Assembly (NCBI RefSeq): GCF_001540865.1 | Contig: NC_033632.1 | Span: 2,922,727 to 2,986,726, forward strand | DNA length: 64,000 bases | Reading direction: 5' to 3' | DNA from: Ananas comosus | Taxonomy: Eukaryota > Streptophyta > Magnoliopsida > Poales > Bromeliaceae | Part shown: positions 37,701 through 48,500 of the stretch, piece by piece | Layout of the letters: every line of letters begins with the position of its first letter | Numbering within the stretch: position 1 is the first letter of the stretch | Position numbers and translations under genes: made by a program | The notes under the pieces: generated by a model | Database searches by the model: none | What the model saw: only the letters and a program-made list of their open reading frames with translations | Told to the model about the DNA's origin: nothing

Positions 37701-40700
37701 CTATTTATGTGAATCCTTTCTACAAATGATCGAAATGCTTGTAGTTCTGCAGGTGTGTTAGAAGCGGCAATCATTTAGTGGCTATAATCCGATGAATTAC
37801 TGCTAACTTGATGGGTGCCATGTTTTTGTTATACTGTTTTTATAAGGAGAGAGATTATGTCCATTTGAACTTTATTATTTCAGTAGCATTAATCCTCTTA
37901 TGGGTTTATGTTGGGTTTATGTTGATTTCAGAGTTAGAGAAGTATTGGGTCGCCTTGGGTTTATGTTGATTTCTGTTCATTTTCTTGGTTGCTGTTATTA
38001 GCAACTTCTTGCAAATAGTTGCAATAACTGCTTCTCTTATTAATTAATTTTATTTATGGGTTTCACCTTGTGCTATTTTGCTTGTAATCATTTTTCAAGA
38101 TTAACCTGGTGTTAGTTCTCAATCTTATTTGCTTCCTTTTGTTTTAATTTCATGGTGAAGATGAACCTGGCAAACAGGTCAGAAGTGCTGTGAGGATAAA
38201 GAATACTAGCAAGTCCTATGTTGCATTCAAGGTGACTATATAAATACTATTTAATAACTCTTATCTGTTCATTGATTTCTGGAAGTTGAAGACTTTGGCA
38301 GTGGTGGCCGATGTTGCTGAGTAAATTTAGTAAATTTCTCGGTTGCCGACGATCAAATTCATATTACAACAAGCTGCTTTGACTTACTGCTTGTTTTCTG
38401 GCAATTTACTAGCTATTTCTGAAAGCTGATTACTTTATTGTTGTTATTTCTCCTTTAACCTATAAGCCTTACTGAAAAATGACTTGCGGTGCAATTTTTA
38501 GTTCCAAACAACTGCACCAAAGAGCTGTTTTATGCGTCCTCCTGGTGGTGTACTCTCTCCTGGCGAGAGTATTGTTGCAACTGGTACAGTATTTTCTGTC
38601 ATTGTTTATTCTTTGTGGAGAATCTGTGGAAAGAGAATTTAGATTATTATTTGATTTGTAGTCTTTTGGACAATAAATCATGACTCACTTATTCCTTTTA
38701 ATGCAGTTTTCAAATTTGTGGAGCATCCGGAGAACAATGAGAAGCCAATGGATCAGAAGTGTAAGGTTAAGTTTAAGATTATTAGCCTGAAAGTGAAAGG
38801 ACCTATGGAGTATGTACCAGAGTTGGTGAGCCCTCTTTTTGTTGCTAATTTAAACTATTTGAAGTTATGGTTCATTGTAATCTGTTAGATACTGGTTGTT
38901 TAGCTATTTGTTTTTGCACGCTAGTGGGGACTCTTGTTGCTAATTAAAACTCTTTGAAGTTATGGGTCGTTGTAATCTGTTAGATACTGGTTCTTTTAGC
39001 AATTTGTTTTTACATGTTAGTGGCATATCGCCTGTGGGTAATCAATTAGTTTATAGGATTGGTTAATTTTGAATTGATATAGCTTAACAGGTTATTTTCC
39101 GTGTACATACATTTGACATTGTTACTCTTTAACTTCATGCTGACTTTAACCTGTTGTGCCAGTAACAGAAATATTATTTGTAGTTAGGATATGCTACATT
39201 TTGATCCTTTACTCGTCGGCATGTTTATTTGAAATGTTTGAAGCTTTGACTGGTGGATAGATGATATGGATACACTTTGATGCATAGCGTGAAAATGCCT
39301 GCCTATATTGGGTTATAAAACTCAGCCTTATTTATGAATAGCAGTTCCTGCCTTGTATAAAATCGTTTCAGCCGTATTATAAACCATTTGATTTGGCATT
39401 TCATGCACACTCTTATGTTGATTCGTGCCAATTATGTATCTCTACTACAGTTTGATGAGCAGAAAGATCAAGTTGCTGTTGAGCAAATTCTGCGAGTTGT
39501 ATTCTTGGATGTGGATCGTCCAAGTCCTGTAAGTCATAATTACTCAGCATTTATTTCTTTTTCAATAGCCATATTTGATCTGGATTGTCTGTTGGCTAGT
39601 GCAAATCCATCTGAGTAACAAAATTGTCATGTAATGGAGCTTCAATTTGGTTTAGTGAAAACAGAAAATCACATGGCATGCATATCCAGATATATATTTG
39701 TTGGGATAAATATATTTTCATATCCTTCTTGGTCTTTCAAACGCTCTTTAGGAACTTTATTTTCCTTTTGTAACATGCAATAGTAGAAAGATTTAGTTAT
39801 CTTGGATTTTGTCTTAGAAACCTATATTAATTTACCCTATATATTGCTAAGGTTGAACATTTACATAATTTTGTGATCAGTTACAAGTTTCTAGTTGTAT
39901 TACTTGGAACTTTACTTGTCATATGAGGATATTCTGCATTAGCAGGATCCATCCGCATTTTTCTTTTTCTAGTTCAGTATCCAATTCGAATTAAGCATTT
40001 TTTATTCCAAAATAATTCAAAAATAAAGTAGATTTGTTATGGATCTCATAGTAAGACTTATGAAGATCTTTTCCTGGCAGCTTAAATGACCTTGAAACTC
40101 TAGTATATTACTTAGCCTATGAAATCAACGCGGCTAGGTTAAAATATACAACACTGACCTTATGTCGTGATTGTGTGGTTGAAGCAAATGGATAAACTAA
40201 AGCGCCAACTTGCTGAGGCGGACGCAGCCCTAGAGGCACGCAAGAAACCTCCAGAAGACACTGGTTCTCGAATTGTTGGTGAAGGTCTTGTAATTGATGA
40301 ATGGGTAAACTCGATACTTCTTTAGACACTTATTTATACTCCTTTTCATGTTTAACCCCTCCGCACTAATATACTTTCCCCCCTCTCTCCTCAATTCATT
40401 CTCAGAAAGAACGAAGGGAAAGATATCTTGCCAGGCAGCAGGTTGAAGGGGTTGTTGATTCAGTGTAGAGTGCAGTCTGCTTTTGTTGTAAACTTTGTAT
40501 CCTCTGTGTGCGGAGTAAGATGAGTTAGTCATGCAAAATGGTGGAAAAGGAAAAGAAGAAAACGAAATATTTGCCGCCCTTCCATCTTTATTTCAGGCTG
40601 GTTAGGTTGTTTCTTTTAAGGTTCGGTTTGGCAACAATAATGGGAATATTCTACTGTCATGAGCTGTTGAGATTTGTTTCACTTGATTTACACGAATGTT

Positions 40701-43124
40701 CATGTAGATAATGGATTTTTGCATATTTCCAATAAACATAGAAATGTTGTTAAATTTCTGGAACCACGTGCGCTGTTATAATTTATGTTTGTCACACCAA
40801 AACAAATGTTTGCTTAGGTTCTATTTTTGAGTAGGGGTGGAACTGGGCCGGGCTTGGGTCGGGTATTACTATGCCCAAGCCCGGCCCAAAAAAAAATGTT
40901 GGGCTTCGGGTCGGGCTTTTACCTAATTTTTTAAAAAAATTAAGGCCCGGCCCAAGCCCAATGCCCAATACCCATCGGGTTTTGTGGAGGCCCATTTTAT
41001 GCATTTATCATATAATATATAAATGCTTTTATTTGTATAAAATTAAAATAAAATACCTATTTTTAGTTTGATCACATCAAATAAATTAGTATCTAATATT
41101 AAATATATCCTAATAATATGAACGAAATATTTTGTTAATATATAATATATCCTCATATATATATATATAAGTATATACCATTAATAACACATATACTATA
41201 TATGATATATTATATAATTTATTCTTTTTATAAATAAATATTATATATATATAATTAAATATTTTATTTTAATAATTAATATATCGGGCTTTTGGGCCAG
41301 GCTCGGGCCGGGCTTGGACATGCCCAAATAAGCCTAAAATTTTTTCGGGCCTAAATTTTGAAGCCCGGCCGGAACCCAAAGTTAAATTTTTAATACCCAA
41401 AGCCCGGCCCAAACATGGCCCATCGAGATGGGCCTTGTTTAGGCCCGGGCCCAGTTCCACCCCTAGCCGCAAGGTCCGCGACCCGCGACCCGCGTGCGAG
41501 AGCTCGAGCTCGCGAGCTGTGAGGCCCACGAGGCCCGTGACCAGCGCCAGCGCGAGCGCGCTCAGGCTCGCGCTCGCGAGCCGTGAGGCCGCGTCTTTTT
41601 GGCGAATAATTCGGCTCGCGAATTATTCGCGAATTCGTATTTTTACCCAAAAATACGCGTTTTTTTCCGAATTTTTTGAAAAAATACGAATTCGTCCGTT
41701 TAATTCGTTTTTTCAAAAATTCGTGAATAATTCACGAATTAACTATATATATATTAATTATAATAATTTACTGTAATAATAATACCTTTCCACCGTATCG
41801 CACGGGCCGTTAACTAGTTATTATAACATTATTTAGAGATTAAAATAGTTAGAAACAGTTTCTGTCAAAAAAAAAGGAAAAAGAAAAAAGAAAAAAAAGA
41901 GAGAGTTAGAAACAGTTAAGTGATTGGTATTTATTTATTATTTTTTTAAGAGAGATAGGTAGCACACTATCCGTTTCGTTTATTTTATTTAAAAATAAAC
42001 TTAGCTGGAAATGTGAATAAACTAGAATTCGAACTTAGGTCTCGAATACCAACCACCAAACCCTTTTGTCATTTGCGCTAGGAACAGTCGGTGTGATCGG
42101 TATTTATTGAAGCTGTTACTTGGTTGGCAAGTAAAGCAAATAGGAAAACATCAAATTTCGCTTGTAGGGAGAGATTTTCGCTTGTGGGGAGACATTTTTC
42201 ATTTTTGTCAATGTTTTTGTCACCCAAAATTGTCAAAATAAGCGAATGAAAAAGCAAATAGGAACGGCGGTGTGATAATCATCAAGTCTTTTTGTCACCT
42301 GCGTTAGGGACGGTCGGTGTGATTTGTATTTATTGAAGCTGTTGCTTGGTGGGCAAGTAAAGCAAATAGGAAAACACCAAATTTCGCTTGTGGGGAGATA
42401 CTTTTCATTTTTGTCAATGTTTTTGTCACCCAAAATTTTCAAAATAAGCGAATGAAAACGTTGATCGTTGACCATTGACTGTAGTTCCAAGTGTCACTCT
42501 CCAAGTCTCAAAGCTCAGCACTACAATAAAAGCGGTCTATAGCGACATTTTTAAATGTAGGTACATGTTAAAAAAGTGCTGCTAGCTAAAATTACCGACA
42601 TTTTTAAAAAGTGTTGCTATATGTGGGGTCGCTAGGTATATAGTGACAGTTAAAGTGCGTCGCTATAATCTAAAAGAGTGTTGCTAATTTACCAACACTT
42701 ATTTAAGCATTTAGCAACCGCCGAAACTCTATCTTGTTGACTGCGGTGGCGGAGGAGGACGACAGGAAAGGCTCTTCGTCTAGAATTTCAGTGGATTGAG
42801 TGAAGAGAGAAGAAAAGATGTAATTGATTTTTCTTTTTTTTTTACTTTTCTGTTTACAATCGGGTCTAATGGACTGGGTGTGGTGGGTTGAGTAGAGTAA
42901 TCTTTTATTTTTGGTTGGATTGGGCTTTATATTTAGGCATAAGTAGATATTTTTTTAAGTTTTAGCATAAATGGGACACTTACTCAAAAGTGTCCCAAAC
43001 ATGTGTCCCTATAACCTAATTCTGTTGTAGTGCAGGTAGCATCCAACCATGTATGCTTTGATAAATCTATTCGCAAAAGCGTTAATATGTTTAATTTATT
43101 ACAATTTTCTCATTAGTTCTCTNA

Positions 43125-43182
<58 letters not shown>

Positions 43183-44332
43183 TGTAGATTATTTCTTATT
43201 TATTTTCTAGGTTCATCGTGTATTACAATTAGTGATGCATCTGGTTCTTATTTGAAGCTCGGAGGCTTTAACATCAGTTCGTGGGAAGCGGAAAAATCTC
43301 CTTCCATGGATTCTTACCTCACCAGAACTTTTGGGTAAATAAATACCTTTCGCTGTACATTTTCTGACGAACAAATAAAAATTTTTTAGAGGTTACTAAT
43401 TAGAATCTCGGGATATAAATCATCGGATAGCACTGAATATTATTTTAAAATCTATTAATAAGATACTTGCTCTAAAACTCCCAAAGAGAGTTATCCTATC
43501 GTTTAGAGCTGAGTATATGAGACTCGTCTCGCCAAATTTCTGGTTTTTTGCAAAGTTGTGTGGAAATTTAAGTTTTGATAGTTTATACTGCTACGTGCAG
43601 GTATCTGGCACCCGAATACATGGAAAACGGAGCTGTGACGGAAAAGTGTGACGTTTATGCATACGGAGTGGTACTACTACAGTTGATAACGGGCCGCAGA
43701 GCCATGGACCGAGCCCGGCCCAAAGGCCAACAGCTGCTTGTCGAATGGGCCCGGCCCCTCCTGTTTTTGGCGTCCGGGGAGGTCCGGACGGCCGCCGTCG
43801 ACCGGTTCCTAGACTCGCGACTCGACAAGAACCGAATCCGGTTCATGTCGCGGCAGCTCACGGCCATGGCCCACGCCGCTTCGCTATGCCTGAGGCGTGA
43901 TCCCGACACTAGACCCACTATGTCCAAGGTGATGCACTACTCCCTCCTCGTCTAACGAGACTAGTCACGCGTTTGGATTGGCGGTAGTGTTAGAATTCGA
44001 CTGTTAGTGAAAGTTGAAATATTAGTTATACTCTGTTTAGTAATGCGTTACGTTTAAAAGTAATCCCTCTGTCTCAACTTTTTTTCGTTCAATTATTTAA
44101 GCAGATACTGCGAGTGCTGGAGGGATCGGATGGTGTGGTCGAACCCAAGCTAGGGTTTGGTTTCGAGTCGGAGTCCGTCCGTAGCCAAAGTAGCCGCATG
44201 AGCCATCGAGTCAACATGTTGCTGCACCGTGACAACATGCTACGTTTTGGTGGGAGCTTCTCTAATCGGATTCCTGATGAAGCTGTTCTTAATGCTATTT
44301 ATGCTGAGAGAAATTGGTCCTACTTTCATTGA
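26666..44332 (+). CDS. USP-domain receptor-like cytoplasmic kinase, probable pseudokinase (786 aa), intron 6 hosts another gene
   Basis: Nine exons join in one frame: 26666-26864, 27021-27166, 27325-27461, 30370-30827, 30911-31534, 31879-32042, 43258-43334, 43601-43928 and 44105-44332 (2361 nt). Residues about 15-200 resemble the USP/adenine nucleotide alpha-hydrolase-like N-terminal domain of the plant family often annotated as inactive protein kinase SELMODRAFT_444075-like: [26 protein letters not shown], and [18 protein letters not shown] Ser-rich linker with a polyalanine run and the [15 protein letters not shown] motif leads to the kinase domain (about 418-715): GEGPLG at 440-445, Lys462 in VAVKRL, Glu479, HKDIHPNN at 559-566, and APEY at 605-608. 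Where relatives have GDFG this protein reads GGFN (578-581), so the Mg-binding Asp is absent. Intron 6 is 11.2 kb. The gene is either intact with a nested gene or split; the phases favour intact. Confidence 0.82.
29041..29399. mobile_element. MITE with about 50-bp terminal inverted repeats in kinase intron 3
   Basis: The left end (GGAAAAACTTGAAATACCCT onward, through TGGTTTCGTACTTTCTCAC) is the imperfect inverse of the right end. TTA flanks both sides (29038-29040 and 29400-29402), as for Tourist-like elements. The interior is built of short degenerate repeats of the form ACTTTAGTATCCTGTGGTTT. Confidence 0.78.
30901..30965 (+). repeat. CAG/CGG repeat spanning a splice acceptor, coding for alanines
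   Basis: After TTGCAG at 30905-30910 come eight more CAG units, then CGG and CAG units. With splicing at the first CAG the codons are GCA and GCG, giving about a dozen alanines. Every CAG in the run is itself a possible acceptor and each shift is exactly one codon. Confidence 0.85.
32187..32822 (+). repeat. 5' LTR of the copia-derived element
   Basis: It is 636 bp long and differs from the 3' LTR at a single base that I could find (G at 32696, A at 35318). It contains three successive palindromes at 32270-32302, 32321-32345 and 32387-32409. A 79-codon open frame inside is present in both LTRs and has no sign of being a gene. Confidence 0.95.
34809..35444 (+). repeat. 3' LTR of the copia-derived element
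   Basis: It has the same length and sequence as the 5' LTR apart from one base. It starts directly after the polypurine tract and a T, and ends CCAACA, followed by unrelated flanking sequence. Confidence 0.95.
36369..36401. repeat. GA microsatellite upstream of the VAP gene
   Basis: A run of about 15 GA units about 200 bp before the ATG at 36606, probably in the promoter or 5'UTR. Similar GA/CT runs sit upstream of several other genes in the window. Confidence 0.85.
36606..40468 (+). CDS. VAMP-associated (VAP/MSP-domain) protein, plant group without membrane anchor (278 aa), nested in kinase intron
   Basis: VAP proteins use their major sperm protein (MSP) domain to dock partners, often through FFAT motifs, at ER contact sites. 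Seven exons: 36606-36909, 38161-38231, 38502-38583, 38707-38825, 39451-39528, 40185-40304 and 40406-40468 (837 nt, phases consistent). The N terminus ([18 protein letters not shown]) is followed by Gly- and Ser-rich low complexity. The MSP domain (about 90-215) contains [40 protein letters not shown] and [13 protein letters not shown] short charged helix, [20 protein letters not shown], follows and probably forms a coiled coil. The protein ends [10 protein letters not shown] with no hydrophobic tail, as in the plant VAP4-type group. The ATG was chosen because MAVE-type starts followed by a short W-containing motif are usual there. The gene lies entirely within intron 6 of the surrounding kinase gene on the same strand. 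Confidence 0.93.
37665..37700. repeat. (GTT)n microsatellite in VAP intron 1
   Basis: About twelve GTT units follow a T run within the 1.25-kb first intron of the VAP gene. Confidence 0.9.
40832..41465. mobile_element. Inverted-repeat element with hAT-like ends (about 634 bp)
   Basis: The left end TAGGGGTGGAACTGGGCC is matched by the right end finishing GGGCCCAGTTCCACCCCTA. TIRs of the type YAGGGGTGnnA are common in hAT-type non-autonomous elements. The arms are GC-rich, made of GGGCTT/GGGCCGGGC repeats, and the centre is AT-rich. The flanking 8-mers do not match (TTTTTGAG and GCCGCAAG), so the target duplication is lost or the class is different. Confidence 0.65.
41947..42100 (-). mobile_element. 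tRNA-related SINE, copy B
   Basis: Read on the minus strand it has a B-box-like AGTTCGAATTC preceded by GGTTTGGTGGTTGGTATTCG and followed by TTATTCACATTTCCAGCTAA. The same order occurs in plus orientation at 44848-44998, which defines a dispersed family. It ends in an A/T-rich simple tail. It has no coding capacity and depends on LINE enzymes (family knowledge). Confidence 0.7.
42062..42462. repeat. Imperfect tandem duplication, period about 226 bp
   Basis: Two units share GTCGGTGTGAT, TATTTATTGAAGCTGTT, GGCAAGTAAAGCAAATAGGA, TTTCGCTTGT and TTTTGTCACCCAAAATT in the same order, with the second unit starting near 42290. The first unit overlaps the head of SINE copy B. Confidence 0.75.
42519..43032. 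mobile_element. Non-autonomous CACTA (EnSpm-like) element, about 514 bp
   Basis: The ends are CACTACAATAAAAG on the left and CTGTTGTAGTG on the right, giving the inverted CACTACAA signature of CACTA transposons. A CAG triplet flanks both ends (42516-42518 and 43033-43035), the expected 3-bp duplication. Subterminal copies of AGCGACA- and GTGTCCC-type motifs are present. No transposase frame exists. Confidence 0.85.
43121..43180. repeat. Compound (CT)n(AT)n microsatellite next to an ambiguous base
   Basis: A CT run of about nine units passes into an AT run of about seventeen units. The only N in the window is at 43123, so the assembly here is uncertain. It lies about 80 bp before kinase exon 7. 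Confidence 0.9.
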
Positions 44333-44847
44333 TAATTAAATTTTAAAAAAAATAGAATTTTCCTTTCTTTCATTCAAATTCCTTGTCCAAAATGTTCTTG
44401 TGTTGAGCTTCTTTGAGTAGCATATACGCATATTGGTTAATACGTGCAAAACTTAACAGAATTATGAACTATTTTGAGTTAGCTATGTAATCTTTCACAA
44501 TTTTGATTTTCACTTTTTAATCTTTCAATTTGTTTGATTTGAGTCATTTGATAGTATTTTGACTTTAAAATTTAAATTAATTATTTATTTCGATGAATTT
44601 ATAGTTGCGGCAATTGCATCAAGTGCACTAACTAAATCCGTAAAAATAAATGACGCTTTCAAATTTTAAAGTTAAAGTATTGTTAATTGATTCAAATCAA
44701 ACAAATTGAAATGTTAAGTAGTAAAATTAAAATTTCAAAAATTTGAATAGCTAATTCAAAATAGTTCATAGTCCAAATAAGTTTCGTACATTTTTACCTA
44801 AAATATAATATGTTAACTTTATATTGTGCGCCGACACTGTTTTGCAC

Positions 44848-44995
44848 TGCACTACACCAACCGTCCCTAGAGAAAGTGGCAAGAGGTTTGGTGGTTGGTA
44901 TCCGAGACCCAAGTTCGAATCCTAATTTATTCACATTTCCAGCTAAGTTTATTTTAAATGAAATAAACAAAGCGGGTAGCGTGCTACCTATCTCT

Positions 44996-44998
<3 letters not shown>
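44848..44998 (+). mobile_element. tRNA-related SINE, copy A
   Basis: An A-box-like TGGCAAGAGGTTTGG is followed by a B-box-like AGTTCGAATCC about 30 bp downstream, then TTATTCACATTTCCAGCTAA. Order and sequence match copy B in opposite orientation about 2.8 kb upstream. The 3' end passes into the AT microsatellite, plausibly grown from the element's tail. Confidence 0.72.

Positions 44999-45061
<63 letters not shown>
44998..45061. repeat. (AT)n microsatellite, about 31 units
   Basis: An uninterrupted AT run directly follows the 3' end of SINE copy A. Confidence 0.95.
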
Positions 45062-45063
<2 letters not shown>

Positions 45064-45554
45064 TCCGGTTAGGTTTATCGAAAACTAATATTTTTGTTTT
45101 CCAATTTTATTTTTTAAAAAATAAAAACACTAGTTTATCATAAAATACGAAAAAAAGAGATTTCAAAACCAATTTTTCCTAGAGCCAACAGGGGAAAAAT
45201 TAGAAAAGGGATTTTTCAAGAAATTTTTTTTTCTCTAAAAAATCTTTTCCAAACTTTACCGGAAGAATCAAACAAGCAGGTAAGGTTTTTGGGAGACAAA
45301 TAATGATTCAATAGCATCATTTTGAAATACCCATACTACTACTGCTCTGTTTTATTTTACAAAAAAAAAGAAAAAAGAAAAAAAGAAGATCACTCTCAGC
45401 TTAAGAGTCATTAATATAGGACAAATAAATTCATAAGCACACCATTTTCTCTCTCATCAACATTAGCAGTGAAGAGAGAAATTCCCATGAACTATAATTT
45501 ACCTATGCATATTGTTCAAATTTATTAGTTATTTATACACCACAAGTAACACAC

Positions 45555-48500
45555 TCAACAAGCTGTTGCTGATCCCTTTGCTTCTTGGTACAATCCATCA
45601 ATGCATTCCTACAATCATTTTCCACCTTGTCATGAATCCAATTCACTTATAAAAATGTTAGATACCATGCAACATGACAACAATTTCACTCTGCTAACCT
45701 TGTAGTATTTGAGCAATTGAGGCCTCTTCAACTTGAAGGTTGGGGTGATCAAACCTCTCTCGATGTCGAACGGCGCCGTCTCTAGATAAACAGCTTTCAA
45801 CATCTCGAATCCCTTCAGCTGCGACATCGAATCCGATGTTAGTTCCTCGTTTCCTGCAGGAAATGTGTGTGCAATGTATTGTACTACCTCGTGTTTGCGC
45901 CCGGTGGTATTGAGCTCATCTAAAATGTGCTTTTTCGCCTTCGGGTGCTTGCAAATCTCCTCAAAGTTACCAATCACATTGTTTGATGCGGCCCAATCTT
46001 CCAACGGCTTCCTCTCGGGGACGGCCACGCCGACGAGGAAGGACTCGAAACTGTTCCCATACACCCAAACCTAAATGCACCGCGCAATCGACATGTAGTT
46101 AGCCCGAGTATCTAGATATTGAGTCTTGCTTTTTCGCTAAGACTAATGTTGCTTTGCCCGTACCGATGCGATTAGAGGGCACTGCATGTACGCGCTCTCG
46201 ACATGCTCGACCGCAACGTATTCCCCTTGGGACAACTTGAAGATGTTCTTCTTTCGGTCGATGATCTTCATTGCGCCATCCTGCTGCCATTCTCCAATAT
46301 CACCTGCATACACCAAAGATTATAAGCATTGTTCATTGAGTGGAAACAGACACATTTTTTTCGCGAAGAGGCATATTTGCAGAAGCATACATGCGAAAAA
46401 CCTTATGTTTCTCGAGAAAGGAAAGGAATGAAACAGTTTTGTTTACCGGTGTGAAACCAGCCATCGATGAGTACTTCATCCATGAGGTCCGGTCGCTTGT
46501 GGTAGCCAGAGAACAAGGTAGTACCCCTCAGGCAAATCTCTCCGCGCGGTAGCGCTTGCGACAGTGCATTGTACCCCATTTCCGGTACAGACTCGAGCCG
46601 AGCCTCAATTGTAGAAGCAGGGACCCCGACCGTCCCTACCATCGAGAAAACATTGGCTATCGACGTAAAGCACCCGGAACAGCTCTCAGTAAGACCTGCA
46701 TATGTACCACAGCATCAACACTTTTAACTCTACTTCATGATCATTCCCGCATATGCCTTAATTCGATCGTTTTTTATATCGGCGACTAAGGGAATTTTCT
46801 CTTATGATTGAAACTCAGGGGCTAACTTTCAGTCCAATATAAGGTGAGATATGCTGAGCAAGATATTCATGCATCTAAACAGGCCCTAAAGCAGTAGAAA
46901 GGTAATTGTACTCAAATTGTTCGACAATGAGCACCGAAAGGATTATACCATATCCTTGTACTAAGACGCAGCAACCGACGACTCTCAGAAACTCTTCGAC
47001 ATGCCGAGGTAGTGGCGCAGCTCCAGATATCAAAAGGCGGATTCTGCCGCCTAGTCCTTGCTTGATCTATATTTATAGGAGGATAACGATGGCGATAAGA
47101 AAAAGGAAAAGAAAAATACTATACAGGGAAGTACGTAAAACGGAGTATAATGCTAGTAGAACTACTTTGTGGAAGACCAGCTTGTCGAAAAAAGGCGATG
47201 CTTCATGCTGTTTCATCCCTCTCTTCAAGTTTCTCAACTTTCTAGTGTAAACAAACCAAAAAGAAAAGAATATGCGCCGAATAAATCAATGATTACTAGT
47301 AAGGATAAATGAGATGCTGCGCACATAGCAACGAATATTGAGGAATTGAATCAGGCAAAAGTCGTGTTGTATGGCTCACTGCTCATAAGCAATTTGAAAC
47401 AGCATCTTCGCTAACACGCCTCCGGTGGCGATTTTATGATTGATACCTTCAATTCACAGAAATTTCATGATTATTATTAATACGATTGGCAGAAGAAACT
47501 GAAAGAAAGATATCAATCAGCGTAAGGACTAAACCTGCGTATATGCGGTCATAAACACGCGGAACGCCACAGAAAATTGTTGGTTTCAGCTCCTGAATAT
47601 CATCCATCAAGTACCGAACATCCTGTGTCATGCCGTGGACACGGAATTTGCAACTGATTAAATCTTGATCAGCAATCAAAGGTATGATTGATCAGATATA
47701 TCGGCTAGAGCAAAATGAAAAATAGCTCATACCCCGCGCCAGAATCCTATGGAGGCGCCCTTGTAGATGCAGTAATTCTCAATTATCTGATCGAATATAT
47801 GGGCCAGCGGAAGGAACGAGAAGTACGAGTCTTCTTCGGTCACCTATTTTGCAGGTAGATAACAAGCCATAGCAATGATATGAATAATTCAACAATACAT
47901 TCGAAAGGAACCTTCTTAAATGCACGCAGAACTCAAAATCAATGTGATACTAAATGAAGAGAATCGCGGATATGGGTGGCAGAGAATTACCACTTTATCT
48001 GTTTCCAGAAGAAGGTGTTCAGTATTCATGACCTGGGCTACGACAGCGCTGTTTGTTATCAGAACACCCTTTGGATCTCCTGTGGTTCCGCTCGTATACA
48101 TTATCGTGCAAATGTCGTCCTTGTTCTTCGCAGGAAGTCGAGGATTCGAGTTGTCCTGCGCACGAATAGAGTGTCACTCGAATCGAAGCGACGAAGTTCA
48201 AGAAAATGTTCACTTGAGGAACTTCAGGCAAAAATTGTCAGACCATAGGATGGAAGACTTACCGATGAAATGAACTCCTCCCAAGAGAAGCAAGATGTTC
48301 CCCATTGGCCGGCTTCCTCTTTTTGCGCACTCGTCACCCCTCCGAAACTAACAATTGCTAAACACGGAATAGAAACATCATTACTTCAAACATTGCAATG
48401 CATATATAGGAATTGACAAACAAATTCGCTATATATCCAGCATACTCTTTAGATGCGCACCGCACCTCGGAAGGCACGCCAATATCTGAATAACACAAAA

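Larger units (their letters stand above)
44333..45554. other. Convergent intergenic region with a SINE and an AT microsatellite
   Basis: The 3' ends of the kinase gene (+) and the acyl-CoA synthetase gene (-) face each other. Apart from the SINE copy and the AT run listed separately, the sequence is AT-rich with no supported gene. Confidence 0.6.

Noticed and set aside
41269..41776. Open frames of 86-113 codons in the GC-rich block
   Set aside because: They run through inverted-repeat transposon arms and simple repeats and differ in every frame.
44915..44935. Possible tRNA gene from the TTCGAATCC box
   Set aside because: No cloverleaf can be formed; the same sequence recurs as a SINE copy.
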